NCBI GenBank assembly: GCA_938049795.1
Contig: CALLCD010000219.1
Span: 1-13,405 of the forward strand
Length of the DNA: 13,405 nucleotides
Direction: 5' to 3'
From: an uncultured Hyphomonadaceae bacterium
Lineage (GTDB): Bacteria > Pseudomonadota > Alphaproteobacteria > Caulobacterales > Hyphomonadaceae
Part shown: positions 1-7,584 of the stretch, piece after piece
How the letters are laid out: each line of letters begins with the position of its first letter
Position numbering within the stretch: position 1 is the stretch's first letter
Position numbers and translations under genes: made by a program
The notes under the pieces: generated by a model
The model's database searches: none
Told to the model about the DNA's origin: nothing
What the model saw: only the letters and a program-made list of their open reading frames with translations

Positions 1-933
1 GGCCAGACCGTGCGCATCTTCACCGGCGGCGAACTGCCCGACGGCGCAGACCATGTGATCATACAGGAAGAGACCGAAGCGGACGGCGAGACGATCACCA
101 TTCTTCCCGCATCAGACACCAGCCGCATGATCCGCGCTAAGGGGCTCGACTTTCATGAAGGCGACGAAATCCTCCTCGCTGGCACGCGCCTGGGACCCGC
201 AGAACTTGCCATCGCAGCGGCCGCCAATTGCGATCAGCTCACCGTTTTCAAACGCCCGACGGTCGCGCTTTTAGCCAATGGCGACGAGCTAAAACCTCCG
301 GGCACAGAGCTCAAGCGCGGCGAAATTATCAGCTCGAACCCGACCGCCCTAAGCGCCCTAATCGCGCTTTGGGGCGGCACCCCCGTCGATCTCGGCATTG
401 CGGGCGACACCATCGAGAGCATCCAATCCTATATCAGGACCGCAACCGACGCCGACATTATCGTCCCTATTGGCGGCGCATCGGTGGGCGATCATGACCA
501 CATGTTTGCCGCCTTCGAGCAGCTTGGCTTTGCGAGCCTCTTCCGGAAAGTCGCCGTCAAACCGGGCAAGCCCGTCTGGTGTTCGACAACGCCCGACCAG
601 ATCACCCTCGGCCTGCCCGGAAATCCGGCTTCGGCGCTTGTGTGTGCGCACTTGTTCCTCAAACCGCTCATCACCCACAAGCCTCACCGCTTTGCCCATG
701 CCCACCTGACCGCGCCGCTGCCCAAGACCGTCAAACGGGCAGAGTTCCTCAGATCGCGCACGGAGATCGACGCGGAGGGCCAGCTCAGCGTGACCCCGCT
801 TGCCAATCAGGACAGCTCGCTGCTGCATCCTTTCCTCAAAGCCAATGCCCTGCTCTACCGGCACGCCGAATCAGAGCCAGCCACCGCCGGTGCCCGTGTC
901 GAAATTCTCCCAATCGGCCCGCTCGCGCCTTAA
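1..933 (+). CDS. moeA: Molybdopterin molybdenumtransferase MoeA, 5'-truncated by window edge
   Basis: MoeA inserts molybdate into adenylylated molybdopterin in the last step of molybdenum cofactor synthesis, in the cytosol. The reading frame is open from base 1 (Gly-Gln-Thr-Val-Arg), so the true start lies outside the window and the GTG at 10 is internal. Visible family features are the early TGGELPDGADHVI block of the MoeA core, the molybdopterin-binding-fold motif GGASVGDHDHM near 482-510, then KPGKPVW and GLPGNPASA near 562-635, followed by the C-terminal beta-barrel domain. About 310 residues are present; the family is usually about 400, so roughly the first quarter is missing. The gene ends TAA and shares its last bases with the stop of the convergent reductase gene. 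Confidence in the family is high. Confidence 0.95.
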   Translation, partial: GQTVRIFTGGELPDGADHVIIQEETEADGETITILPASDTSRMIRAKGLDFHEGDEILLAGTRLGPAELAIAAAANCDQLTVFKRPTVALLANGDELKPPGTELKRGEIISSNPTALSALIALWGGTPVDLGIAGDTIESIQSYIRTATDADIIVPIGGASVGDHDHMFAAFEQLGFASLFRKVAVKPGKPVWCSTTPDQITLGLPGNPASALVCAHLFLKPLITHKPHRFAHAHLTAPLPKTVKRAEFLRSRTEIDAEGQLSVTPLANQDSSLLHPFLKANALLYRHAESEPATAGARVEILPIGPLAP

Positions 934-1481
934 GCTGTGAGCCGCTTTGCCAGCTCAAAGGTCTGCTCGGCCAGCAATTTCATCTGCCGGTCGCCAGAGG
1001 CCAGCGCAAGCTCGGACTGGTCAATGCTGCTGAACGCATAGCCGAACGGCGTCACAAAGCCGCGCAAGGCATGGCCAATATCGCGCAAGGCCCCCAGCGT
1101 CGTCATCGCGCCCGCCATGCCCGCGCCCGACGCAATCAAGCCCACAGCGCGCCCATCAAAATAGACCCGCCCGTCACCGCTCATATCCTCGACATAATCA
1201 AGCGCATTTTTGATTAGGCCGGACACGCTGCCATGATAGCCGGGCGAGCCGATCACAATCCCGTCCGCACTGCGCAGCGCCTCAATCAGCTTCACCGCCG
1301 CCGGTGTCCGGTCGTCGGTCGCGGGATTATAGAACGGCATATCAAGCTCCGGCCCCGCCACAAGTTCGGTGTCCGCGCCCATCGCCTCGGCATAAGTCAA
1401 GACTTGCGCGACCGCCCGCTCGGTCGAAGATCCGGCCCGCAATGTTCCGCCAAGGCCGACAATTTTAATGCGCTTTGTAAT
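930..1481 (-). CDS. NAD(P)H-dependent FMN reductase, flavodoxin fold, probable ATT start
   Basis: Predicted soluble flavin reductase that uses NAD(P)H to reduce FMN or quinone-like acceptors. The physiological substrate is not visible. The N-terminal beta strand and phosphate loop (KIVGLGGTLRAGSSTERA) bind FMN phosphate, and GSPGYHGSVSGLIKNALDY near residues 79-97 is the hallmark second flavin-binding loop of the NADPH_dep_FMN_red family. The homologous region begins right after an ATT at 1481. A perfect GGAGG lies 8 bases before that ATT, and no ATG, GTG or TTG lies nearby in frame. I therefore place the start at the ATT, giving 183 aa. Longer in-frame alternatives are GTG at 1520 and TTG at 1574, but these add a low-complexity tail and lack a good ribosome binding site. 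The gene lies downstream of the amine-oxidase-family gene on the same strand, about 109 bases away with this start. Confidence 0.85.
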   Translation of the reverse strand: MTKRIKIVGLGGTLRAGSSTERAVAQVLTYAEAMGADTELVAGPELDMPFYNPATDDRTPAAVKLIEALRSADGIVIGSPGYHGSVSGLIKNALDYVEDMSGDGRVYFDGRAVGLIASGAGMAGAMTTLGALRDIGHALRGFVTPFGYAFSSIDQSELALASGDRQMKLLAEQTFELAKRLTA

Positions 1482-1489
1482 CCTGCTAT

Positions 1490-1494
1490 CCTCC
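1490..1494 (-). promoter_or_regulatory. Shine-Dalgarno GGAGG that decides the reductase start
   Basis: On the minus strand GGAGG is followed by an 8-base spacer and then ATT ACA AAG CGC. The spacing is ideal for initiation at the ATT, and it falls inside the reading frame of the longer TTG/GTG versions, where it would serve no purpose. Confidence 0.6.
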
Positions 1495-1590
1495 GAACCG
1501 GTGCTGCAAGCTTGGGCCACACGCTCGCGCGGCCTGCCAGCGGCTACTGCTAGACCAGTTCCGCCGCCCTGCAAAGCGCGGCGCTGAGCC

Positions 1591-2865
1591 TTATTGCGCG
1601 CCGGTTTTCAGCCTTTCGGCGATATGGCCCGCCATCTGCGCATTAAATTGCACAATGCTCGAAATCAACTCATGCGAAAACGTCGCGCCCGTATACCAGG
1701 TCCGCTGCTGTCCCTGCATGTCGCGCAATGTGTCGAGCAAGCCATTGCGCATCGCTTGGCGATCATAGCGCGGAAAATAGCGCCAGCTGCGTTGGGTGAT
1801 CACACTCGTCATCCGCGCGCCCTGTCCGGCAATATCCGCCTCGAGAATTTCGCGCAGCTCGGGCAGGGTCAGATCGTCCGACACCTGCCCCGTGACATAA
1901 AGATGCCCGCCAAGCTCGGCCTCAAACCCCTCATACCGCCCGCCAATCATCTTGCCGCCCTCTACCCCGGGCGCAAGCGCCGCAGACAGACCCGACACCC
2001 GGTGATCGGTAAACCAGTCCTCAGCGCTGACAAGGCTCGTCGTATAACTCGTCCAGCGCACGCTTTGCGCGACCAGCCGCTCGGCCTCGGTCGGGTTGGT
2101 CAGCGCATTGAATTGATCGACGGGAATCGCGCAGATGACCATATCAAACCGCTCGCTCCGGCCGGGCTGGACAATCTCCACGCCGGTTTCAGTCCGGACA
2201 ATACGCGTCACCTGACTGTTCAGCTCGACCTCGAACTCTTCGGCAATCCGGCTCCACAGCCGCGACCAGCCTTCTCTCGGCATGTTCAACCGGTTCAACA
2301 CGCCAGACGCAATAAATTTCGGCGTACACCAGATCGCCGTCTGCCCAATGGCCGTTTCATCAAGTCGGCCATAGCCTTGCGCCGTTTGCAGCCGGTACAG
2401 CGCCAGTTCGATTTTCGGTAGGTCCAGCCGGCGTACCCAGTCCAGCACCGTCATCGAGGCTTCCTCAAGCGTCGCCTGATCGGGGGCGGGCTGTTTTAAC
2501 CGTTCGCGTAAACTGCCAATATGGCGAATAAAGCGGATCGCCTGCACCGGAAGCGACGCCCCGCCGCCTTTCTTGACGAAATCGACAACTTTCGCCCCAT
2601 CAAACCGCGCTTCGCCCAGATTTGACAGCGGTTGTTTGTATTCGCGTAGCCATTTTTTGACGATTTTGTGCTCAAGCGTCGTGTAAGACGTGCCCATTTC
2701 GACCATGTGCTTGCCGATCTGCAAACTCTCCGATTTGCCGCCAATACGGGCAGCCGCCTCGAACACTTTGCACGAGATACCCGCATCGGTGAGAAACTTG
2801 GCCACGCTGAGCCCCGCTGCACCTCCACCGAGCACAGCAATCCGTTTTTCCACTTCTAAACGCAT
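1591..2865 (-). CDS. FAD-dependent amine-oxidase-family oxidoreductase
   Basis: A 424-aa flavoprotein of the amine oxidase / protoporphyrinogen oxidase-like superfamily. The dinucleotide-binding Rossmann motif is GGGAAG at residues 13-18, preceded by the beta strand RIAVL. The acidic residue ending the second strand is E36 (KVFE), followed by the ARIGGKSES segment typical of this family. The C-terminal flavin-contact segment WYTGATFSHELISS (about 390-403) closes the FAD domain. There is no signal peptide or membrane segment, so it should be cytosolic. The substrate cannot be told from sequence; relatives act on amines, carotenoids or fatty acids. The ATG at 2865 sits just before the Rossmann strand and has only a weak GGGCGGGATAA ribosome binding site. 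It is divergent from the histidine kinase, and the reductase lies 3' of it, possibly co-transcribed. Confidence 0.85.
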   Translation of the reverse strand: MRLEVEKRIAVLGGGAAGLSVAKFLTDAGISCKVFEAAARIGGKSESLQIGKHMVEMGTSYTTLEHKIVKKWLREYKQPLSNLGEARFDGAKVVDFVKKGGGASLPVQAIRFIRHIGSLRERLKQPAPDQATLEEASMTVLDWVRRLDLPKIELALYRLQTAQGYGRLDETAIGQTAIWCTPKFIASGVLNRLNMPREGWSRLWSRIAEEFEVELNSQVTRIVRTETGVEIVQPGRSERFDMVICAIPVDQFNALTNPTEAERLVAQSVRWTSYTTSLVSAEDWFTDHRVSGLSAALAPGVEGGKMIGGRYEGFEAELGGHLYVTGQVSDDLTLPELREILEADIAGQGARMTSVITQRSWRYFPRYDRQAMRNGLLDTLRDMQGQQRTWYTGATFSHELISSIVQFNAQMAGHIAERLKTGAQ

Positions 2866-2892
2866 TTATCCCGCCCTATTCACGTCTACCGC

Positions 2893-2951
2893 TATCGAGT
2901 TTATCCGAAATATCCGCAGCATTCTATCGACGCATTAACCTCTTGTATCGA
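2893..2951. promoter_or_regulatory. Divergent spacer with repeated TATC(G/C)(A/G) boxes
   Basis: The 111-base spacer 2866-2976 separates the divergent oxidoreductase and histidine kinase genes. It holds TATCGA at 2893, TATCCG at 2902, TATCCG at 2911, TATCGA at 2925 and TATCGA at 2946. The first three follow each other at exactly 9-base steps. A GATTC (GANTC methylation-type) site is at 2965-2969. This could be a regulator-binding array, but no regulator is known and no clear -35/-10 pair could be assigned. Confidence 0.35.
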
Positions 2952-2976
2952 AATTACCATTACTGATTCCACCACT

Positions 2977-4668
2977 ATGGTGAACTTTGCAAACTCTCTC
3001 AAATCCCTCATTGCGCTGTTCAAACCAATGCAACCCAAAGGGGATAAAGTCTCAATCGGTATCGCCAGAGCCCAGCACGCCCTTGTGTCGCGAAATCTGA
3101 ACGCGATTGCAACCCTCTCCACGATCCTCGCCACCGCCCTTGTCATCTCTCTGGTCAGCCAACGGTCACCGACACTTCCCCTGCTCTGGTATGCACTAAC
3201 CCTGCCACTTCCAATCGGGCAATTCATAACCTCACATAGCTTGCGCAAGCGGAAAAAAGCAGAGCTGGACAAAGATAAACCGTTCAGTTGGAGCCTGCTT
3301 AAGGCCACTGAGTGGAACATTCTTTACTCCGCGATCATCTGGGCCTTCGTCGCGATACTGTTCAGCCGAACCAGTCAGGAAGCGCTTTACTTCACCACCC
3401 TATTGCAAGTTTCGATGTGTACCGGACTTGGCATGATGATCTCGCCGCTGCCGCGCATTGTCATGCGGTTTACAGTTGTCAGCCTGATCCCTTTGGCTCT
3501 GGTTCTGATGCTTGAAGCGACGACGTTTAGCATAACCCTCGCTGTGCTCATTTTCGTCCTCATTGGCGCGATCTTTACCGGGTCCATGACCAGTTATCAC
3601 CAATTGCGCCGGATTGTTGGCTCGGAAGCAGAAACCCAGAAAGCCGAATCCATCCTGCGGACCACAATCGAGGCCATGCCCGACGCTGTGGCCCTCTATG
3701 ATGCTGACGGGGAAATTCTGCTGACCAATGAAAATCATGAGGTCTGGAACGTCGCCTGCACCGCGCCCCAAACAAAAGAAGGCGACATTACGCACACGCC
3801 GTCCGACCAACAATGGTTCCGCCACAAATGGTTCGACATTCCGGGCGTCGGCACGCTCTCCCTCCACAGCGACATTTCTGTCCAGAAAGAACGCGAGAAC
3901 GCCCTGATCGCCGCCAAACACGCCGCCGAGGTCGCAAACGGCACCCGCGCGCGCTTTCTCTCACGGATGAGCCATGAATTGCGCACCCCGCTCAACAGCA
4001 TTCTCGGCTTCTCCAGCGTGCTTGCCGAGGGTCGCCCCCAACCGCTTGCGCTGGTGACCGAATATGCCGAGTTTATCCAAGAGTCCGGTCAGCAACTCCT
4101 GGCGATGATCGAGGATGTGATCGAATATTCCAAAGACGGTGAAGATACAGCACACGACAACTCCGGACCGATTGACGTCCGCTCATCGATCAACTCTGCC
4201 ATCGAAAAGGCAAGGAAGAAGCCCGGGTGTCAGGAAGAGAAATCCTACAAGATCAGAATACAGCAAGGCGCAGACAGGTTGATCGGGAATGCCACGATTA
4301 TCGACCGTATCCTGACGGCGCTGATCTCGAACGCGATCAAATTCAGCCCGCAAGCATCAGACATCGCCATAACGTCGCGTCTGACCCCCGACAATAACCT
4401 CTCGATTATTATTCGCGACTTCGGCAAAGGCATGAGCAAGTCTCAGGTTGCAGATGCTTTTTCCATTTTCTATCAGGCAGATGATAGCCGCAATCGGGCT
4501 CAAGAAGGTGCTGGCCTTGGCCTCGCGCTCGTGCGCAAGCTGACCGGCCAAGCCAATATCAGAATTAAGGTCATGAGCGCAGTGGGTCAGGGAACGGCGG
4601 TGGTTCTCGTGTTTGATGCGGCCGCCCTGCCAGCCTCCCAAAACGGCGAGGCTCGGCTTACGGCTTAA
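2977..4668 (+). CDS. Membrane-bound sensor histidine kinase (6 TM, PAS, HisKA, HATPase)
   Basis: A 563-aa sensor kinase that should autophosphorylate on a conserved histidine and pass the phosphate to a response regulator. The N-terminal 210 residues contain about six hydrophobic helices (approximately 41-60, 67-85, 113-129, 136-157, 163-181 and 184-202) with very short loops, so sensing is probably within or at the membrane. A small PAS-like domain starts near 229 (EAMPDAVALYDADGEILL). The HisKA H-box is SHELRTPLNSILGF with H333 as phosphoacceptor. The ATPase domain shows the N-box (LISNAIKF, N452), G1 box DFGKG (481-485), F-box-like DAFSIFYQADDS and G2 box GAGLGLALV (511-519). There is no receiver domain and no regulator gene nearby. 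ATG 2977 lacks a good ribosome binding site; M18 (3028) is an alternative. The last 11 bases overlap der in antisense. Confidence 0.93.
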   Translation: MVNFANSLKSLIALFKPMQPKGDKVSIGIARAQHALVSRNLNAIATLSTILATALVISLVSQRSPTLPLLWYALTLPLPIGQFITSHSLRKRKKAELDKDKPFSWSLLKATEWNILYSAIIWAFVAILFSRTSQEALYFTTLLQVSMCTGLGMMISPLPRIVMRFTVVSLIPLALVLMLEATTFSITLAVLIFVLIGAIFTGSMTSYHQLRRIVGSEAETQKAESILRTTIEAMPDAVALYDADGEILLTNENHEVWNVACTAPQTKEGDITHTPSDQQWFRHKWFDIPGVGTLSLHSDISVQKERENALIAAKHAAEVANGTRARFLSRMSHELRTPLNSILGFSSVLAEGRPQPLALVTEYAEFIQESGQQLLAMIEDVIEYSKDGEDTAHDNSGPIDVRSSINSAIEKARKKPGCQEEKSYKIRIQQGADRLIGNATIIDRILTALISNAIKFSPQASDIAITSRLTPDNNLSIIIRDFGKGMSKSQVADAFSIFYQADDSRNRAQEGAGLGLALVRKLTGQANIRIKVMSAVGQGTAVVLVFDAAALPASQNGEARLTA

Positions 4669-6220
4669 AGCTGCCCCGTCCGCGCCGTTTGCTTTTGGCG
4701 TAACTCGTCGGCTTGGTCGGCGTCGCTTTATGCGCATAGGGGTTTGCCCCCTGCCGAACCACAAGCCGGATCGGAACGCCGGTCATATCAAACGCCTCGC
4801 GAATGCCATTGACGAGATAGCGCTTATATTGCTCGGGCATATGCTCGCCGCGTGATGCAATCAGCACAAAACTTGGCGGACGGGCTTTCATTTGCGCCAT
4901 ATAGCGCGGCTTGATCCGTTTGCCGTGGACCGAAGGCGGCGGATGTTTCTCAATCGCATAACGCAGCCACCGGTTAAGGTCGCCCGTTTTGACGCGCGCA
5001 TTCCAATTGTCAAACACGGTCGCCACCGCTGGCATCAGCTTTTCGACCCGCTTCCCCGTCAGCCCCGACAGGGCCACCACCGGCGCATGCCCCGCATTGG
5101 GCAGAAGCCGCTTAACCCGATCACGCAACTCCACCAGCGTTTTCTCCGGCGTTTTGATCTCATCCCATTTCGACACAACCAGCACTAGCCCGCGCCCTTC
5201 GCGCAAGCACAGATCCGCGATCTGCAAATCCTGCTTTTCCAGCGCCTCGCGCGCATCCATGACGAGTGCAACAATGTCGGCATATTTCAGCGAGCGCACC
5301 GTCTCGCCCGTCGACATCCGCTCCAGCCGTTCTTGCACTTTCGCCCGCTTGCGCAAGCCTGCCGTATCGACCAGCCGGATGCGCCGTCCGTCCCAATTCC
5401 AGTCAATCGACACCGAATCGCGCGTAATCCCCGCTTCCGGTCCCGTGAGCAATCGGTCAGATTGCAGGAGTGTATTGATCAGCGTCGATTTGCCCGCATT
5501 TGGCCGCCCGATAATCGCCAGCCGGATCGGCTTGGCCTCGGTCTCGGTCACCGCTTCGGGCTCGGCCTCCTCGTCAATCCCTGCCGCTTCTAATGCTGCT
5601 TGCAAGGCTTCATCGGTCAGGTTCGGATCATCCACATTGATCGCCTCAAGCTTGGCGAGAATATCCTCCCCCAGCTCGGCGGTTTCAGCCTCTTCTTCGG
5701 CTCTGTAAGCCTCGGCCAGTGCCTCCTCGCCCAGCGCCACGCGAAACGCCTCGAACAGATCGCCAAACCCTTCGCCATGCTCGGCTGACAGCGCCACCGG
5801 CTCCCCGAATCCAAGCCGGAACGCATCGTACAGTCCGGGCAAACCCGCCTTGCCCTCGCATTTGTTCGCCGCCAGCACGACCGGAATATCCGCGCGCCGC
5901 AAAATCTCGGCAAAGCGCTCATCCATGCCAATCACACCGGCCCGCGCATCAATCAGGAACAGCGCAACATCCGCCTCGGCAATCGCCGCCTCGGTCTGTG
6001 CGCGCATACGGGCCTCAAGCGAGCCATCATCAACATCTTCATAGCCCGCCGTATCCACCAGCACCAAAGGCAGGCCGGCAAGTGCACCCGGCGCTTCCTT
6101 CCGGTCGCGGGTGACGCCCGGCTGATCATCGACCAGCGCCAAGCGCTTGCCAGCCAAACGGTTGAACAGCGTAGATTTTCCGACATTCGGACGGCCCACA
6201 ATGGCCAGTTTCAAAGGCAT
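4658..6220 (-). CDS. der: Ribosome-assembly GTPase Der (EngA), two tandem G domains
   Basis: Der is an essential GTPase that acts in late assembly of the 50S ribosomal subunit. This 520-aa protein has the diagnostic double G domain. G domain 1 has the P-loop GRPNVGKS (9-16), DTAG (56-59) and an NKCE G4 motif (119-122). An acidic linker of about residues 165-232 (many Glu/Ala) leads to G domain 2, with GRPNAGKS (238-245), DTAGLRKR and SKWD (350-353). The C-terminal KH-like domain contains KHPPPSVHGKRIKPRYM and ends in a basic tail (KSKRRGRGSFKP). It is slightly longer than Escherichia coli Der because of the linker and tail. It is the last gene of the yfgM-bamB-der run, 17 bases after bamB. 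ATG 6220 is directly followed by the first beta strand, so the start is secure although the ribosome binding site is weak. Confidence 0.97.
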   Translation of the reverse strand: MPLKLAIVGRPNVGKSTLFNRLAGKRLALVDDQPGVTRDRKEAPGALAGLPLVLVDTAGYEDVDDGSLEARMRAQTEAAIAEADVALFLIDARAGVIGMDERFAEILRRADIPVVLAANKCEGKAGLPGLYDAFRLGFGEPVALSAEHGEGFGDLFEAFRVALGEEALAEAYRAEEEAETAELGEDILAKLEAINVDDPNLTDEALQAALEAAGIDEEAEPEAVTETEAKPIRLAIIGRPNAGKSTLINTLLQSDRLLTGPEAGITRDSVSIDWNWDGRRIRLVDTAGLRKRAKVQERLERMSTGETVRSLKYADIVALVMDAREALEKQDLQIADLCLREGRGLVLVVSKWDEIKTPEKTLVELRDRVKRLLPNAGHAPVVALSGLTGKRVEKLMPAVATVFDNWNARVKTGDLNRWLRYAIEKHPPPSVHGKRIKPRYMAQMKARPPSFVLIASRGEHMPEQYKRYLVNGIREAFDMTGVPIRLVVRQGANPYAHKATPTKPTSYAKSKRRGRGSFKP

Positions 6221-6237
6221 TTTTAGATCCCGACGGA

Positions 6238-7584
6238 CTATCGAACCGCGATCAGACGCCCCTCATCGGTCAGGATGATAAGTTTGTCGCCAACCGCTAT
6301 CGGCTCGAGGAAAACAGGTGCGCCCAGCTTCAGGCGCGCCGTCTCTTCGCCGGTTTGCGGTGACAATGCAACCAATTCTCCCTTTGAGGAGGCTACAATT
6401 ATCTGATTGGATGCCGCAATTGGTCCGGCATAAGTGATCCGGCCAGACTTCTTTTTCTCGTTTCCGAACCTTTGAAGCTGGGTCGCCCAGAGCACCGCGC
6501 CATTATTGGCCGCCATGCACACGACCTGCCCCTCGACGCCGGACACGAACAGATATTCACCGGCCACTGCGGGCGCAAATACCGATCCGATGGGCTGGGA
6601 CCAGACGCGTTGTCCGCTGCGCCCGTCAATCGCCGTGGTCAGCCCGGACTGGCTCGACGCGAAGACAAGCCCTGCGCTGAGCACCGGACGCGAAGAAATG
6701 TCGTTGATGGCGGAAATCGGCGTAAACCGCCCCGTCCGCACCAGAGCATCGGTCCACAGCCGACGGCCGTTCAATGCCAGATAGGCAATCACCTCGCCGG
6801 AGGAATATGGTACGACGACCAATTCTTCAACGGCTGCGGGGCTGGGCGAACTGAGCACGCGGGCCGATTCAGAAATCGCCTGGTCGCTCCACTCCAATGT
6901 GCCATCCGCCACCGATAGTGCGAAAATCTCGTTGTTCTGGCTCAAGATAAAGGCGCGCCCATCCTTGATCGTCGGAGCGCCGGTCGTTGGTCCTGAAAAG
7001 ACCCGTCGCCATTTCTCCTCGCCGGTTTCGATGTCGAGGGCGACCGCAAACCCGTAGCTGCTGGTCGCAATCACCACGTCCCCTGCAACCGCTATCCCGC
7101 CGCCAAAGCTGCGCTTGTCTCGCCGTGACCCCGACTCCAGCGGCATCGACCAGATCCGCCGTCCATCCTCGACCGAAAACGCCCGAACGGTTTGCGAGGA
7201 ATCAATCACGAATACTGTATCCCGATTGGCAACGGGGGGCGATGTGAGCGCAGAGTTTCGTCCAGAGCCGCTGCCCGCATCCGTCCGCCATGCAATTTCA
7301 AGATTGGCGCCGGCGGTCACATGACCAACCGCTTTGCTTGCCGTTGCGCCCGATTGCGGCCACTGATCCATCACGCGGGCGTCGGGCAGAATGACAGCGA
7401 CATCCACCATTTCGGGATCGGCTTCGAGCGGTTTGTCACCAATGGCCAGATCAATTCGGCCCGCCCTGTCTTCGGCCTTTGTGGCTTCACGTTTTTCGCG
7501 GCCAAGATCCAACACTGAACAGGCAGACAGAAGACCGGACATCATGAAGGCGGCCAAGCCGATATAGAGGGGGCGCTTGATCAT
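6238..7584 (-). CDS. bamB: Outer membrane assembly lipoprotein BamB, PQQ-repeat beta-propeller
   Basis: BamB is the beta-propeller lipoprotein of the BAM complex, which folds beta-barrel proteins into the outer membrane. The 448-aa product starts with a lipoprotein signal (positive KR, hydrophobic helix, lipobox LSAC) with C22 as the acylated residue. The +2 residue is Ser rather than Asp, which fits outer-membrane sorting. From about residue 95 onwards, propeller blades with PQQ-like patterns recur (VEDGRRIWSMPL, IETGEEKWRRVF, ADGTLEWS, NGRRLWTD, GRSGQRVWSQPI, NNGAVLWATQL, QTGEETARLKL). The order yfgM-bamB-der matches that in Escherichia coli and supports the call. The start ATG overlaps the upstream TGA as ATGA, with a strong AAGGAG 7 bases upstream, so translation is probably coupled to the TPR gene. 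Confidence 0.93.
   Translation of the reverse strand: MIKRPLYIGLAAFMMSGLLSACSVLDLGREKREATKAEDRAGRIDLAIGDKPLEADPEMVDVAVILPDARVMDQWPQSGATASKAVGHVTAGANLEIAWRTDAGSGSGRNSALTSPPVANRDTVFVIDSSQTVRAFSVEDGRRIWSMPLESGSRRDKRSFGGGIAVAGDVVIATSSYGFAVALDIETGEEKWRRVFSGPTTGAPTIKDGRAFILSQNNEIFALSVADGTLEWSDQAISESARVLSSPSPAAVEELVVVPYSSGEVIAYLALNGRRLWTDALVRTGRFTPISAINDISSRPVLSAGLVFASSQSGLTTAIDGRSGQRVWSQPIGSVFAPAVAGEYLFVSGVEGQVVCMAANNGAVLWATQLQRFGNEKKKSGRITYAGPIAASNQIIVASSKGELVALSPQTGEETARLKLGAPVFLEPIAVGDKLIILTDEGRLIAVR

Noticed and set aside
1594..2421. Long open frame on the plus strand opposite the flavin oxidoreductase
   Set aside because: Antisense shadow: no ribosome binding site, no family features, Arg/His/Pro-rich composition typical of GC-rich reverse frames.
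3239..5358. The same perfect 12-bp palindrome GCTTGCGCAAGC at 3239-3250 and 5347-5358
   Set aside because: Both copies lie in coding DNA and encode Leu-Arg-Lys-Arg with the same preferred codons on opposite strands, so codon use explains them.
4989..5708. 239-codon plus-strand frame opposite der
   Set aside because: Ser/Arg-rich shadow of a clearly real, conserved GTPase gene.
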